NCBI RefSeq assembly: GCF_030704205.1
Contig: NZ_CP131913.1
Location: 3,547,011-3,611,010 of the forward strand
Source: Halomonas alkalicola
Lineage (GTDB): Bacteria > Pseudomonadota > Gammaproteobacteria > Pseudomonadales > Halomonadaceae
Direction: 5' to 3'
Length of the DNA stretch: 64,000 nt
Part shown: one piece after another, positions 33,377-41,855 of the stretch
Numbering within the stretch: position 1 is the first letter of the stretch
How the letters are laid out: each line of letters opens with the position of its first letter
Notes under the pieces: model-generated
What the model saw: only the letters and a program-made list of their open reading frames with translations
Told to the model about the DNA's origin: nothing
Database searches by the model: none
Program-made: the position numbers and the translations under genes

Positions 33377-33667
33377 ATGTCCAGCGAATCCCTGGAGCGC
33401 ATCGCTCGCAACAAGAACGTCGCTCGCGCCGCCGCTCGTCAGCTCAGCATGGAGCAGCTGCACAAGCTCTCCGAGGTGATTGTCGAGGTGATCGAGCAGA
33501 AGAAGGATGAGGAGCGCCAGCGCCAGGAGGAGGAACTCCAGAAGGAGCGCAAGCGCTCCGAGATCCTCGAGGCCATCAGCGAGGCGGGCCTCTCCGTCGA
33601 TGACCTGGTGCTCGAGCCGCCGCGTCGCAAACGCGGCCGTCCGCCGAAGAACGCCACCAAGGCGTGA
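33377..33667 (+). CDS. small H-NS-like nucleoid protein
   Basis: A 96-residue basic protein with an N-terminal helical, coiled-coil oligomerisation region (EVIVEVIEQKKDEERQRQEE) and a C-terminal tail containing RKRGRPPKN, an AT-hook-like motif that binds the minor groove. This two-part design fits xenogeneic silencers of the H-NS type; the MvaT family is similar. AGGAGG lies just before the ATG. It has its own promoter and a strong terminator, so it is monocistronic. Confidence 0.75.
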   Translation: MSSESLERIARNKNVARAAARQLSMEQLHKLSEVIVEVIEQKKDEERQRQEEELQKERKRSEILEAISEAGLSVDDLVLEPPRRKRGRPPKNATKA

Positions 33668-33688
33668 GTAGGGCCTGACAGCCAGATG

Positions 33689-33720
33689 CAAAAAAGCCGC
33701 TCAATGAGCGGCTTTCTTTT
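33689..33720. terminator. bidirectional terminator between the H-NS-like gene and RNase J
   Basis: AAAAAAGCCGCTCA ... TGAGCGGCTTTCTTTT forms a stem with A and T tracts on either side, so it can serve both convergent genes. Confidence 0.88.
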
Positions 33721-33752
33721 CCTCTTTGGCAGCCCGGTGATTGGCGTGTTAC

Positions 33753-35495
33753 CTACCCCAGCTCGCTGGCGGAGGGCGCCTCCACGGCCAGTATCTGCAG
33801 GTGAATCTCCGGCAGGCGGCGCAGGTGGTCCGCGAACCAGCCCATCAGGCGCGGCTGCAGGGCGAGGCGAAGCTCCGCCAGGGTATCCCCCGTCAGTGTC
33901 TCCAGGGTCTCATCCAGCCAGTCGGTGAAGGCCTCCTCGTCGATGGGGCTGGCCTGGCTGGCGTCCAGCATCAGCCGGCCGATGCGCGTCCAGCCCCCCT
34001 CGCCGGTGGCAGTCACCGACAGCGCGAGATAGAGGCTGCCGTGGCGCGGTCCCTGGTTCGGGCCGGCCAGGCCGGGCAGCGGGGCCACGGCGTTCTGGCT
34101 GACGATGCAGGGGGGCTGTGGGTGGCGGGACACCAGGGAGAGCCCCTCGGCGTCCAGGCGGATCAGGTCGCCGTTGAGGGGGATCAGCGGCGCCTGGATG
34201 CCCAGCGGCTCGGCCAGTTCCCGATGGGCCTGCTGGTGGCGGGGCTCGCCGTGCACCGGCAGCAGGTGGCGCGGCTTCACCCAACCGTAGAAGGTGCGCA
34301 GCTCCTCCTGGGCAGGGTGGCCCGAGGCGTGCAGCTCCGGGTGGCTGAACTCGTCGAGCAGGGTCACCCCCAGGCGCTTGAGGCCGCTCTTGAGCCGCTC
34401 GATCAGGAGCTCGTTGCCGGGAATCGCCTTGGCCGAGAAGATCACGCTGTCCCCCGCGCCGAGCTCCATGGCGTGGTGGCGGCCGCGGGCCAGGCGGCTG
34501 AGCGCCGCCCGGGGCTCGCCCTGGCTGCCGGTGGCGATCACCAGCACCTCGTTGGGGGGCAGGTAGCCGAGGTCCGAGACGGGCACCAGGGGCGGGAAGT
34601 CGTCCAGGTAGCCGAGGCCGCGGGCCACCGCCACCATGCGCTCCATGGAGCGCCCCATCAGGCTCACCCGGCGACCGTTGCGCTGGGCGGCGTGGCCGAT
34701 GGCCAGCACCCGTGCCAGGTTGCTGGCGAAGCAGGAGACCACCACGCGCCCCTCGCAGCGGGCGATGGTGTGCTCGAGCGCCCGGGCCACCTCGCCCTCG
34801 CTGCGCGAGTGGCCCGGCATGGGGGCATTGGTGGAGTCGCCGACGACGAGGTCCACCGGCGCGATGGCGCGGAAGGTAGCCGCCGACATGGGCTTTCCGA
34901 TCAGCGGCTCGGGGTCGAGCTTCCAGTCGCCGGTATGCAGTACGCGGTGCTCGCCGGCGGCCAGCAAGAGGGCGCAGCTCTCGGGGATCGAGTGGGTCAG
35001 CGGCAGGTAGCGCAGGGTGAAGGGGCCGCACTCCAGCGCCTCGCCGGGCTCGATGACCCGGATGGCATCGGTGGCCAGGCCCCGCTCGATGAACTTGGCG
35101 CGCAGCAGGCCGGCGGCCAGCGGGGTGGCGTGGATGGGGCAGCCCCACTTCGGCCATAGCCAGGCGGCCGCGCCGATATGGTCCTCGTGGCCGTGGGTGA
35201 TGATCAGCGCCCGGGGGCGGATGCCGAGGGCGGTGAGGGTATCGAGGTTGGGCACCTGCAGCGGGCTGTCGGGAAGGTCCTGGCGGATCATCATGCCGCA
35301 GTCCACCGCGATCCACTCGTCCTCGGGGCCCCTCTCGCCAAAACCCCTCTCTCCAAAACCATAGAGACTCAGGTTCATGCCGATCTCGCCGCAGCCGCCC
35401 AGCGGCAGGAAATGCAGGGGAGGGCGGCGGCGGGGGCGAATCTGGACTCTGGGCTGTGGCATCGGCAGGCGCGGGCTCGGAAAGTGTTGTTTCAC
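33753..35495 (-). CDS. ribonuclease J-type MBL/beta-CASP nuclease
   Basis: A 580-residue metallo-beta-lactamase-fold RNase. After a basic N-terminus come FLPLGGCGEIGMNLSLYGFG, the zinc motif THGHEDHIGAAAWL, LPLTHSIPES, HTGDWKLD, the beta-CASP region with GSQGEPRAALSRLA, and LLPVHGEPRHQQAH. RNase J is uncommon in gammaproteobacteria. Near residue 50 the pentapeptide GFGER is repeated, encoded by a 15-bp tandem duplication (35329-35358). It is convergent with the H-NS-like gene and divergent from purU. Confidence 0.88.
   Translation of the reverse strand: MKQHFPSPRLPMPQPRVQIRPRRRPPLHFLPLGGCGEIGMNLSLYGFGERGFGERGPEDEWIAVDCGMMIRQDLPDSPLQVPNLDTLTALGIRPRALIITHGHEDHIGAAAWLWPKWGCPIHATPLAAGLLRAKFIERGLATDAIRVIEPGEALECGPFTLRYLPLTHSIPESCALLLAAGEHRVLHTGDWKLDPEPLIGKPMSAATFRAIAPVDLVVGDSTNAPMPGHSRSEGEVARALEHTIARCEGRVVVSCFASNLARVLAIGHAAQRNGRRVSLMGRSMERMVAVARGLGYLDDFPPLVPVSDLGYLPPNEVLVIATGSQGEPRAALSRLARGRHHAMELGAGDSVIFSAKAIPGNELLIERLKSGLKRLGVTLLDEFSHPELHASGHPAQEELRTFYGWVKPRHLLPVHGEPRHQQAHRELAEPLGIQAPLIPLNGDLIRLDAEGLSLVSRHPQPPCIVSQNAVAPLPGLAGPNQGPRHGSLYLALSVTATGEGGWTRIGRLMLDASQASPIDEEAFTDWLDETLETLTGDTLAELRLALQPRLMGWFADHLRRLPEIHLQILAVEAPSASELG
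35329..35358. repeat. 15-bp tandem duplication inside the RNase J gene
   Basis: Two units at 35329-35343 and 35344-35358 differ at one base. In the protein they give GFGERGFGER. The change is in frame and lies in a surface loop after the first strands, so it is probably tolerated. Confidence 0.85.
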
Positions 35496-35601
35496 TATAC
35501 GGGAAGGCCCGGGGCAGCCACAACGACGCGCAGGGCCGGCGGTAGCCAGCGAGTGACGGGGCCAGGGCGGTCGAGGGAAACATGCAGCGGCGTTAGGTGC
35601 G

Positions 35602-35697
35602 CCGGGGATAGCTCACCGAGGGGGTCCTATGCCAGGGATGGCATCGGTAGCGTACAGGGATGTATTCACAGCGCCCCCGAGGGGAGCTATCCCCGGG
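35602..35697. repeat. structured hairpin element, copy 2
   Basis: The 51-nt core (35625-35675) equals the core of copy 1 except at two positions. These form a T-A pair (35630 with 35643) where copy 1 has C-G. The arms (35602-35624 and 35673-35697, GGGGATAGCTC against GAGCTATCCCC) are unrelated in sequence to those of copy 1 but complementary to each other. It lies in the 303-base gap between the divergent RNase J and purU genes, about 100 bases upstream of purU; nothing else notable is in that gap. Confidence 0.8.
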
Positions 35698-35798
35698 ACA
35701 GCACCGAACGAAGTCGCTAGATGCCGGAAGGTGCTGTTTTCGCTACACTGTCGCACCCCGATTACAGCCCAAGCCCAACGCCAAACCAGAGGCACGCC

Positions 35799-36653
35799 AT
35801 GTCACACTACTACCGCCTGGTGGTCTCCTGCCCAGACCGCGGGGGCATCGTCTCCCGGGTCTCCGGATTCATCGCCGGCCACGGCGGCTCCATCACCGAG
35901 GCGAGCCAGCACTCGGACCTCGAGACCGGGCGCTTCTTCATGCGCTACGAGATCCTGGCCGACTCCATCGGCATGCCCCCCGAGGCGCTGCGCGAGGCCT
36001 TCGCCCCCATCGCCGACGAATTCGATATGACCTGGGCGCTCACCGACACCCGCAACCGCCCCCGGATGGTGCTGATGGTCTCGAAGGAGTCCCACTGCCT
36101 GGTGGACCTGCTCTACCGCTGGACCGCCGGCGAGCTCGACTGCGACATCGCCGCGGTGATCTCCAACCACGAGACCATGCGCGGTCTGGTGGAGTGGCAC
36201 GGCATTCCCTACCACCACGTGCCGGTGCAGCCCGACCAGAAGCAGGCCGCCTTCGACGAGGTGGTGCGCCTGGTGGATGACGTGCGCGCCGACTGCGTGG
36301 TGCTGGCCCGCTACATGCAGATCCTGCCGCCGTCGATCTGTGAACGCTACGCCGGGCGGGTGATCAATATCCACCACAGCTTCCTGCCCTCCTTCGCCGG
36401 CGCCAAGCCCTACCACCAGGCCTACGAGCGCGGCGTGAAGCTGATCGGCGCCACCTGTCACTACGTCACCGAGGAGCTCGATGCCGGCCCCATCATCGAG
36501 CAGGACATCCACCGCGTCAGCCACTGCCACACCCCCGGCGACCTGGTGCGCTTCGGCCGCGACGTGGAGAAGGCGGTGCTGGCCCGCGGGCTGCGCTGGC
36601 ACCTGGAGGATCGCGTGCTGATCCACGGCAACAAGACCGTCGTCTTCGCCTGA
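35799..36653 (+). CDS. purU: formyltetrahydrofolate deformylase
   Basis: Hydrolyses 10-formyl-THF to formate and THF, balancing one-carbon pools. ATG 35799 gives 284 residues: an N-terminal ACT domain (YYRLVVSCPDRGGIVSRVSGFI) and a formyltransferase-like domain with HHSFLPSFAGAKPYHQAYERGV and the catalytic Asp in VTEELDAGPIIEQD. An in-frame ATG 78 bases upstream has no family sequence. It is transcribed away from RNase J. Confidence 0.96.
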   Translation: MSHYYRLVVSCPDRGGIVSRVSGFIAGHGGSITEASQHSDLETGRFFMRYEILADSIGMPPEALREAFAPIADEFDMTWALTDTRNRPRMVLMVSKESHCLVDLLYRWTAGELDCDIAAVISNHETMRGLVEWHGIPYHHVPVQPDQKQAAFDEVVRLVDDVRADCVVLARYMQILPPSICERYAGRVINIHHSFLPSFAGAKPYHQAYERGVKLIGATCHYVTEELDAGPIIEQDIHRVSHCHTPGDLVRFGRDVEKAVLARGLRWHLEDRVLIHGNKTVVFA

Positions 36654-36686
36654 TCGGGCGAGACGCGGGTCGACGAGAGGCGCTCC

Positions 36687-37364
36687 ATGTCCTTCTCCCA
36701 AGCGGTGCTCGCCCCTGGCTGCTGGCTGCTGGTGCTCTGTGCGCTGGTGTCGCTCGTGCTCTACGGGCTGGCGCTGGCCCAGCGCCCCTGGCGTGCGCTG
36801 CTGGCCGACACTGCCCTGCAGCACCGCTGGCTAGCCGCCAGCGTGGCGGTGCTGCTGATGTGGCAGCTGCGCGCCCAGGCGGTGGAGTGGCTCTCCCTGC
36901 ACCTGATGTTCACCGCGCTGCTCACCCTGGTCTTCAAGGCCCCGCTGGCGCTGGTCACGATCCTGATCGTCAACCTCGCGGCGGTGGTCACCGGCCGCGT
37001 CGACTGGCCGCTGCTCGGCGTCAACCTGCTGGTCACCGGCGTCATGCCTGCGCTGGTCACGGTGCTGATTTGGCGCCTGGTAGACCGCCGCCTGCCCGAC
37101 AACCTGATGGTCTTCCTGTTTGTCTGCGGCTTCTTCGGCGCCGCCCTCTCCACGCTGGCCGCGGGGCTCGTGGCCGTGGGGCTGATGATGCTCGGTGCCG
37201 ACGACGCCCACGCCCTCTATCAGGCCATGGAGTACGCCCGCTTCCTGCCGCTGCTGATGCCCTCCGAGGCCTTCATCACCGGCATGCTGATGGCGATCCT
37301 GCTGGTCTACCACCCGAGCTGGGTCGCCACCTTCAACGACCATCGCTATATCGATACGAAGTAG
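36687..37364 (+). CDS. CbiM-like energy-coupling-factor permease
   Basis: A 225-residue membrane protein with six or seven helices. LHLMFTALLTLVFKAPLALV and the C-terminal LMPSEAFITGMLMAILLVYHPSW resemble the CbiM family of metal-uptake ECF components. No ATPase or other ECF genes are adjacent, and the N-terminal metal-binding Met-His start of true CbiM is absent, so the substrate is unclear. It starts 33 bases after purU and is convergent with dinB. Confidence 0.7.
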   Translation: MSFSQAVLAPGCWLLVLCALVSLVLYGLALAQRPWRALLADTALQHRWLAASVAVLLMWQLRAQAVEWLSLHLMFTALLTLVFKAPLALVTILIVNLAAVVTGRVDWPLLGVNLLVTGVMPALVTVLIWRLVDRRLPDNLMVFLFVCGFFGAALSTLAAGLVAVGLMMLGADDAHALYQAMEYARFLPLLMPSEAFITGMLMAILLVYHPSWVATFNDHRYIDTK

Positions 37365-37425
37365 CCCCCAGCGCCACCAGCGCGACAGCAGGCGCGCAGA
37401 TCCCGCGCGATGGCCTTGCCTCGTG

Positions 37426-38472
37426 CTAGAGACTCAGCACCAGCTGGCGCCGCTCGGCCTCCGGCAGCAGGCGGGCGCCGACGCCGAGCAGGCGCACGGG
37501 GCGGCGGCGGCGCTCCCAGGCCTGCTCAAGCAGGCCCTGGTAGCTGGCGGGGGAGGGGGTCAGGCCGCGGCTCTCCAGGGTGGTCAGGCCGAAATCGTCG
37601 AAGCGCACCTTTACCACCAGCCCGGCCAGCGGCGGGTGGCCGTGGCGGGCCAGGCGCTCCTCGAGGCGCTCGCAGAGCGGTGCCAGGGCCTCGCGGCAGC
37701 TGGCGAGATCCGGCAGGTCCCGGGCGAAGGTGGTCTCCACGCTGATCGACTTGCGCTCGCGCTCCAGGCGTACCGGGCGCTCGTCGATGCCCCGTGCGAG
37801 CTCGAAGAGCCGCTTGCCGAACTTGCCGAAGGCCTCCAGCAGCCGCTCCAGCGGCACCTCGCGCAGGGCTGCGCAGGTGGTGATGCCCATGGCCTCCAGG
37901 CGCGCCCCGGTGGCGGGGCCCACCCCGTGGAGCTTCTTCACCGGCAGGGCGGCGAGGAAGGCTTCCAGGCGCTCCGGGGTGATCACCGTGAGGCCGTCGG
38001 GCTTCTCCCAGTCGCTGGCGATCTTGGCCAGGAACTTGTTGGGGGCCACCCCCACCGATAGGGTGATGCCGGTGCGCGCCAGGCACTCCTGCTTGAGCCA
38101 GCGGGCCATCCAGGTGGCGCTGCCGGAGAAGCGCTCCACCGCGCTGACATCGAGGAAGGCCTCGTCCAGGGAGAGGGGCTCCACCAGGGGGGTGAGCTCG
38201 TGGAAGATCGCCTGGATCTGTCGCGACACCTCGCGGTACTTGTCGAAGCTGCCGGGCAGCAGGGTGAGGTGGGGACAGAGGCGCAGTGCCCGGGCGGTGG
38301 GCATCGCCGAGTGGATGCCGAAGGCCCGGGCGGGGTAGTTGCAGGTGGCGATCACCCCGCGCCGCTCGGGGCTGCCGCCGATGGCCAGCGGCACCTCGGC
38401 AAGGGCCGGGTTGTCGCGCATCTCCACCGCTGCGAAGAAGCAGTCGCAGTCGGCGTGGAGGATCTTTCTCAC
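37426..38472 (-). CDS. dinB: DNA polymerase IV
   Basis: Y-family translesion polymerase. The 348-residue protein begins KILHADCDCFFAAVEMRDNP with the first catalytic Asp, has YPARAFGIHSAMP and the catalytic pair in EPLSLDEAFLDVS, then the helix-hairpin-helix HGVGPATGARLEAMGI and the little-finger domain. It starts 20 bases after lexA on the same strand, so it is probably co-expressed from the LexA-controlled promoter. Confidence 0.96.
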   Translation of the reverse strand: MRKILHADCDCFFAAVEMRDNPALAEVPLAIGGSPERRGVIATCNYPARAFGIHSAMPTARALRLCPHLTLLPGSFDKYREVSRQIQAIFHELTPLVEPLSLDEAFLDVSAVERFSGSATWMARWLKQECLARTGITLSVGVAPNKFLAKIASDWEKPDGLTVITPERLEAFLAALPVKKLHGVGPATGARLEAMGITTCAALREVPLERLLEAFGKFGKRLFELARGIDERPVRLERERKSISVETTFARDLPDLASCREALAPLCERLEERLARHGHPPLAGLVVKVRFDDFGLTTLESRGLTPSPASYQGLLEQAWERRRRPVRLLGVGARLLPEAERRQLVLSL

Positions 38473-38492
38473 GGCACGGGCTCGGTAAGTGC

Positions 38493-39143
38493 CTAGCCCA
38501 GCGCCTGGCCGCTGCCGCCGCGGATCACGCCTACGCCGATACCCTCGATCTCCAGCGCCTGATGGCGCAGGTCCACCTCGATGGGGGCGAACTCGGGGTT
38601 CTCGGCGGTCAGGGTGACCACGTGGCCGCGACGCGAGAAGCGTTTGACCGTCACCTCTTCCTCCAGGCGCGCCACCACGATCTGACCGTCGCGCACCTTC
38701 TCGGTGCGGTGCACGGCGAGTAGGTCGCCCTCCAGGATGCCGACATCCTTCATGGAGAGGCCGCGCACCCGCAGCAGGTAGTCGGCCCGGGGAGTGAAGT
38801 ACTCCGGGGGTAGGGGGCAGTAGCGGTCGATATGCTCGGCGGCCAGTATCGGGCTGCCCGCGGCCACCTCGCCGATGATCGGCAGCCCCTGCTGGGGGGC
38901 ATCGCCCTCGGCGGCGGCCTCCTGCTCCTGGGCGGGCAGGCGGATGCCTCGGGAGGTGCCGGCGATCATGCGGATGGCGCCTTTCTTCTCGAGGGCGCGC
39001 AGGTGCTCCTCGGCGGCGTTGGGCGAGCGGAAGCCCAGGGCCCGGGCGATCTCGGCCCGGGTGGGGGGATAGCCGAGCTCCTGAATGGTCTTGACGATGA
39101 AGTCATAGACGTTCTGCTGGCGCTGGGTGAGGGGGCGTGCCAT
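38493..39143 (-). CDS. lexA: SOS repressor LexA
   Basis: Represses SOS genes and self-cleaves when bound to RecA filaments. The 216-residue protein has the winged HTH ([23 protein letters not shown]), the Ala-Gly cleavage site in GEVAAGSPI, the catalytic Ser in [11 protein letters not shown] and the Lys in [10 protein letters not shown] slightly longer linker ([15 protein letters not shown]) precedes the cleavage site. It is divergent from psrA, as in Pseudomonas. Confidence 0.97.
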   Translation of the reverse strand: MARPLTQRQQNVYDFIVKTIQELGYPPTRAEIARALGFRSPNAAEEHLRALEKKGAIRMIAGTSRGIRLPAQEQEAAAEGDAPQQGLPIIGEVAAGSPILAAEHIDRYCPLPPEYFTPRADYLLRVRGLSMKDVGILEGDLLAVHRTEKVRDGQIVVARLEEEVTVKRFSRRGHVVTLTAENPEFAPIEVDLRHQALEIEGIGVGVIRGGSGQALG

Positions 39144-39183
39144 GCGACCTCCGAAGCGGAAAGCGGCGACTGGGTGAATGCGT

Positions 39184-39201
39184 CAGTGATCAAGTATACA
39201 G
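39184..39201 (-). promoter_or_regulatory. possible LexA box upstream of lexA
   Basis: On the minus strand CTGTATACTTGATCACTG, about 40-60 bases before the lexA start, resembles the LexA consensus CTG-TATA-N-CAG with an imperfect right half. Autoregulation of lexA-dinB is expected. Confidence 0.45.
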
Positions 39202-39243
39202 CATGTTGTTCCATCCAGTAATTCGGATGGTGCGCGCGTCCGG

Positions 39244-39290
39244 TGCTGTCGATGCTGTCGATGCTGTCGATAGAACAGTCGATAGAACAG
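39244..39290. repeat. tandem 9-bp and 12-bp repeats between lexA and psrA
   Basis: TGCTGTCGA occurs three times (39244-39252, 39253-39261, 39262-39270), followed by TAGAACAGTCGA and a partial second copy (39271-39290). CTGT and ACAG halves recur, so it could add LexA-like half sites, or be a slippage product. Confidence 0.8.
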
Positions 39291-39319
39291 ACTGTTTAAA
39301 ACGGCTCGGTCTGGTGGCA

Positions 39320-39375
39320 TTGAGCGCAAGCCCGCGGCTGGCGTACAATTCCACCACGTTTGAAACAGCCGTTTA
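39320..39375 (+). promoter_or_regulatory. psrA promoter with PsrA autoregulatory site
   Basis: TTGAGC (39320-39325) and TACAAT (39344-39349), 18 bases apart, form a likely promoter. GAAAC-N4-GTTTA (39362-39375) matches the PsrA box known from Pseudomonas and lies around the start of transcription, suggesting autorepression. Confidence 0.6.
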
Positions 39376-39392
39376 TTACCGGGACTCCTCCG

Positions 39393-40076
39393 ATGGCCCA
39401 GACCGACACCGTCACCCGCATCCTCGATACTGCCGAGGTGCTGTTCGCCGAGCGCGGCTTCGCCGAGACCTCGCTGCGCACCATCACCAGCAAGGCCAGG
39501 GTCAACCTGGCCGCGGTGAACTACCACTTCGGCTCCAAGAAGTCGCTGATCCAGGCGGTGTTCTCCCGCTACCTCGATCCCTTCACCGAGCGCTTCCACC
39601 GCGCTCTGGACGAGCTCCAGGCGCGCTACGGCGACGAGGTGATCCCCCTCGAGGAGCTGCTCGAGACCATGGCGCGCAGCGTGCTGGAGGTGCCCGCCGA
39701 GCGCAACAGCCTCAAGGTCTTCATGCGCTTGCTGGGGCTCGCCTACAGCCAGGCCCAGGGCCACCTGCGCCGCTATATTCAGGAGGAGTACGGCAGCGTC
39801 TTCACCCGTTTCACCGAGCTGGTGCGCCAGGCCACCCCCGGGCTCCCCGACGCCGAGCGCTTCTGGCGCCTGCACTTCGTGCTCGGCACCGTGATCTTCA
39901 CCCTTTCCGGCCTTGACGCCCTGCGCGATATCGCCGAGAAGGATTATGGTGAGCATGTGACGGTGCGCGAGCTGATCCGGCGCCTGCGCCCGGTGGTGGT
40001 GGCCGCCATGCAGGCCCCGCTGCCGGCGCCCCAGGTAGGCCAGGTAGAGCAGGCAGACCAGGCAGACCAGGCCTGA
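39393..40076 (+). CDS. psrA: TetR-family regulator PsrA
   Basis: Fatty-acid-responsive TetR regulator; in Pseudomonas PsrA controls beta-oxidation genes and rpoS. ATG 39393 gives 227 residues: the HTH domain (ILDTAEVLFAERGFAETSLR, then VNLAAVNYHFGSKKSLIQAVF) and a long ligand domain. The position lexA-psrA-nagZ is conserved with Pseudomonas, which supports the name. The C-terminus ends in QVGQVEQADQADQA, encoded by a 9-bp repeat (40032-40067) that may vary in copy number. Confidence 0.88.
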   Translation: MAQTDTVTRILDTAEVLFAERGFAETSLRTITSKARVNLAAVNYHFGSKKSLIQAVFSRYLDPFTERFHRALDELQARYGDEVIPLEELLETMARSVLEVPAERNSLKVFMRLLGLAYSQAQGHLRRYIQEEYGSVFTRFTELVRQATPGLPDAERFWRLHFVLGTVIFTLSGLDALRDIAEKDYGEHVTVRELIRRLRPVVVAAMQAPLPAPQVGQVEQADQADQA

Positions 40077-40220
40077 ACGGCCGGCCATCTCGCCGGAATT
40101 GCCTCGTGAGGCTGGCGGCTGTGGCGAATCTGTCACTCCTGCCAGCTTTGCCCTAGAATCTGGCCCCTTTCACGTCTGTCTGCGAAGAATCTCTGCTTGC
40201 AAGAAGCCAAGGAAGCGAAC

Positions 40221-41228
40221 ATGACCCAGCTCGGTCCGGTGATGCTTGACCTGGAAGGCACCGCCCTCACCGCAGAGGAGCGAAAGCTGCTGGCGCGCCC
40301 CGAGGTGGGCGGGGTGATCCTCTTCGCCCGCAATACCGAATCGGCCGAGCAGGTCTGCGCGCTCTCCCGCGCCATCCGCGCGGTGCGCCCGGAGCTCCTG
40401 CTGGCCATCGACCAGGAGGGCGGCCGCGTGCAGCGGCTGCGCCAGGGGGTCACCCGGCTGCCGGCCATGGCGCGCCTGGGCGCGGGCTTCGGCGAGCATC
40501 CCGAGGTCACCCGGCGGCTCTGCCAGGACGCTGGCTGGCTGCTGGGCATGGAGATGGCCGCCTGCGGGCTGGATCTCAGCTTCGCCCCGGTGCTCGACGT
40601 CGACGACGGCACCTCCACGGTGATCGGCGACCGCAGCCTCTCCGCCGACCCCGAGGTCGTCGCCGCCCTGGCCGGCGCCTTCGTCGATGGCCTCCACGAG
40701 GCCGGCATGGTCGCCGTGGGCAAGCACTTCCCCGGCCACGGCGGCGTGGCCGCGGACTCCCACCTGGAGCTGCCCGTGGACCCGCGCCCGCTCGAGGCCC
40801 TGCGCGAGCGCGACCTCGTGCCCTTTTCTCGTCTCGCCGGCCGCCTCGACGGCGTGATGCCGGCGCACGTGGTCTACTCCGCCTTCGACCCGCGCCCCGC
40901 CGGCTTCTCGCCGGCCTGGCTCGGCATGCTGCGCCAGAGCCTCGGCTTCAAGGGCGTGATCTTCTCCGACGACCTGAGCATGGCCGGCGCCGCCAGCGCC
41001 GGCAGCCCCGCCGAGCGGGCGCAGGCCGCCCTGGACGCCGGCTGCGACATGCTGCTGGTCTGCAACGACCGCGCCGCGGCGCTGGAGGTCATCGAGGCAT
41101 GCCGCGAGCGACCGGGGGCCAGCCGCCTCACCCGGCTGCGCTACGCCCGCGCCCGCCCGGCGCTTGCAAGCCTCACCGCGCTCTCCCGCTGGCGCCGAGT
41201 CCACGCCCACCTCGAGGCCCTGGCCTGA
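40221..41228 (+). CDS. nagZ: beta-N-acetylhexosaminidase
   Basis: Cytosolic GH3 enzyme releasing GlcNAc from anhydromuropeptides during peptidoglycan recycling; linked to ampC induction in other bacteria. The 335-residue product has IDQEGGRVQRL, the conserved KHFPGHGGVAADSH with the catalytic His, and the nucleophile Asp in FSDDLSMAGA. ATG 40221 is preceded by AAGGAAG. Confidence 0.96.
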   Translation: MTQLGPVMLDLEGTALTAEERKLLARPEVGGVILFARNTESAEQVCALSRAIRAVRPELLLAIDQEGGRVQRLRQGVTRLPAMARLGAGFGEHPEVTRRLCQDAGWLLGMEMAACGLDLSFAPVLDVDDGTSTVIGDRSLSADPEVVAALAGAFVDGLHEAGMVAVGKHFPGHGGVAADSHLELPVDPRPLEALRERDLVPFSRLAGRLDGVMPAHVVYSAFDPRPAGFSPAWLGMLRQSLGFKGVIFSDDLSMAGAASAGSPAERAQAALDAGCDMLLVCNDRAAALEVIEACRERPGASRLTRLRYARARPALASLTALSRWRRVHAHLEALA

Positions 41229-41273
41229 GTTCAAGTTTCAATTTCCGACACCCTTCGACCACGAGCCACCGCA

Positions 41274-41852
41274 ATGCCCAAACTCGATGCCGATTTTCAC
41301 CAGTCCCTCGCCGACATGCGCGAGGTGATGGACAACGCCGACTGCCTGATCACCCAGGAGGCCGTGGAGCGCGCCCTGGACCGCATGGCCGACGAGATCA
41401 CCCGCGACCTGGGCGAGAAGCTGCCGGTCTTCTACTGCGTGATGAACGGCGGCCTGATCACCACCGGCCACCTGCTGCCGCGCCTCGGCTTCCCGCTGGA
41501 GGTGGACTATCTGCACGCCACCCGCTACCGCGGCGGCACCCGTGGCGGCGAGCTGTTCTGGCGCGTCTCCCCGGAGGTGCCCATGGCCGGCCGCCACGTG
41601 GTGATCGTCGACGATATCCTCGATGAGGGCGCCACCCTGGCCGCCATCCTCGACTACTGCCGCGAGGCCGGCGCCGCCAGCATCTCCACCGCGGTGCTGG
41701 TCGACAAGCGGCACGACCGCAAGGCGGTGCCGGACCTCAAGGCCGACTACTGCAGCCTCGAGGTCGCCGACCGCTACGTCTTCGGTTTCGGCATGGACTA
41801 CAAGGGCTACTGGCGCAACGCCCCCGGCATCTTCGCCCCCAGGGGGATGTAG
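41274..41852 (+). CDS. hypoxanthine-guanine phosphoribosyltransferase
   Basis: Purine-salvage type I phosphoribosyltransferase. The 192-residue protein has the PRPP-binding VVIVDDILDEGATLAAIL, GGLITTGHLLPRLGFPLEVDY and the C-terminal YVFGFGMDYKGYWRNAPGI. It follows nagZ by 45 bases, where a phosphoribosyltransferase or MTA phosphorylase is found in related genomes. Guanine/hypoxanthine specificity is inferred. Confidence 0.9.
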   Translation: MPKLDADFHQSLADMREVMDNADCLITQEAVERALDRMADEITRDLGEKLPVFYCVMNGGLITTGHLLPRLGFPLEVDYLHATRYRGGTRGGELFWRVSPEVPMAGRHVVIVDDILDEGATLAAILDYCREAGAASISTAVLVDKRHDRKAVPDLKADYCSLEVADRYVFGFGMDYKGYWRNAPGIFAPRGM

Positions 41853-41855
41853 GGG

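Noticed and set aside
37426-38061. Plus-strand ORFs opposite dinB and lexA
   Set aside because: Antisense shadows of two genes with clear catalytic motifs.
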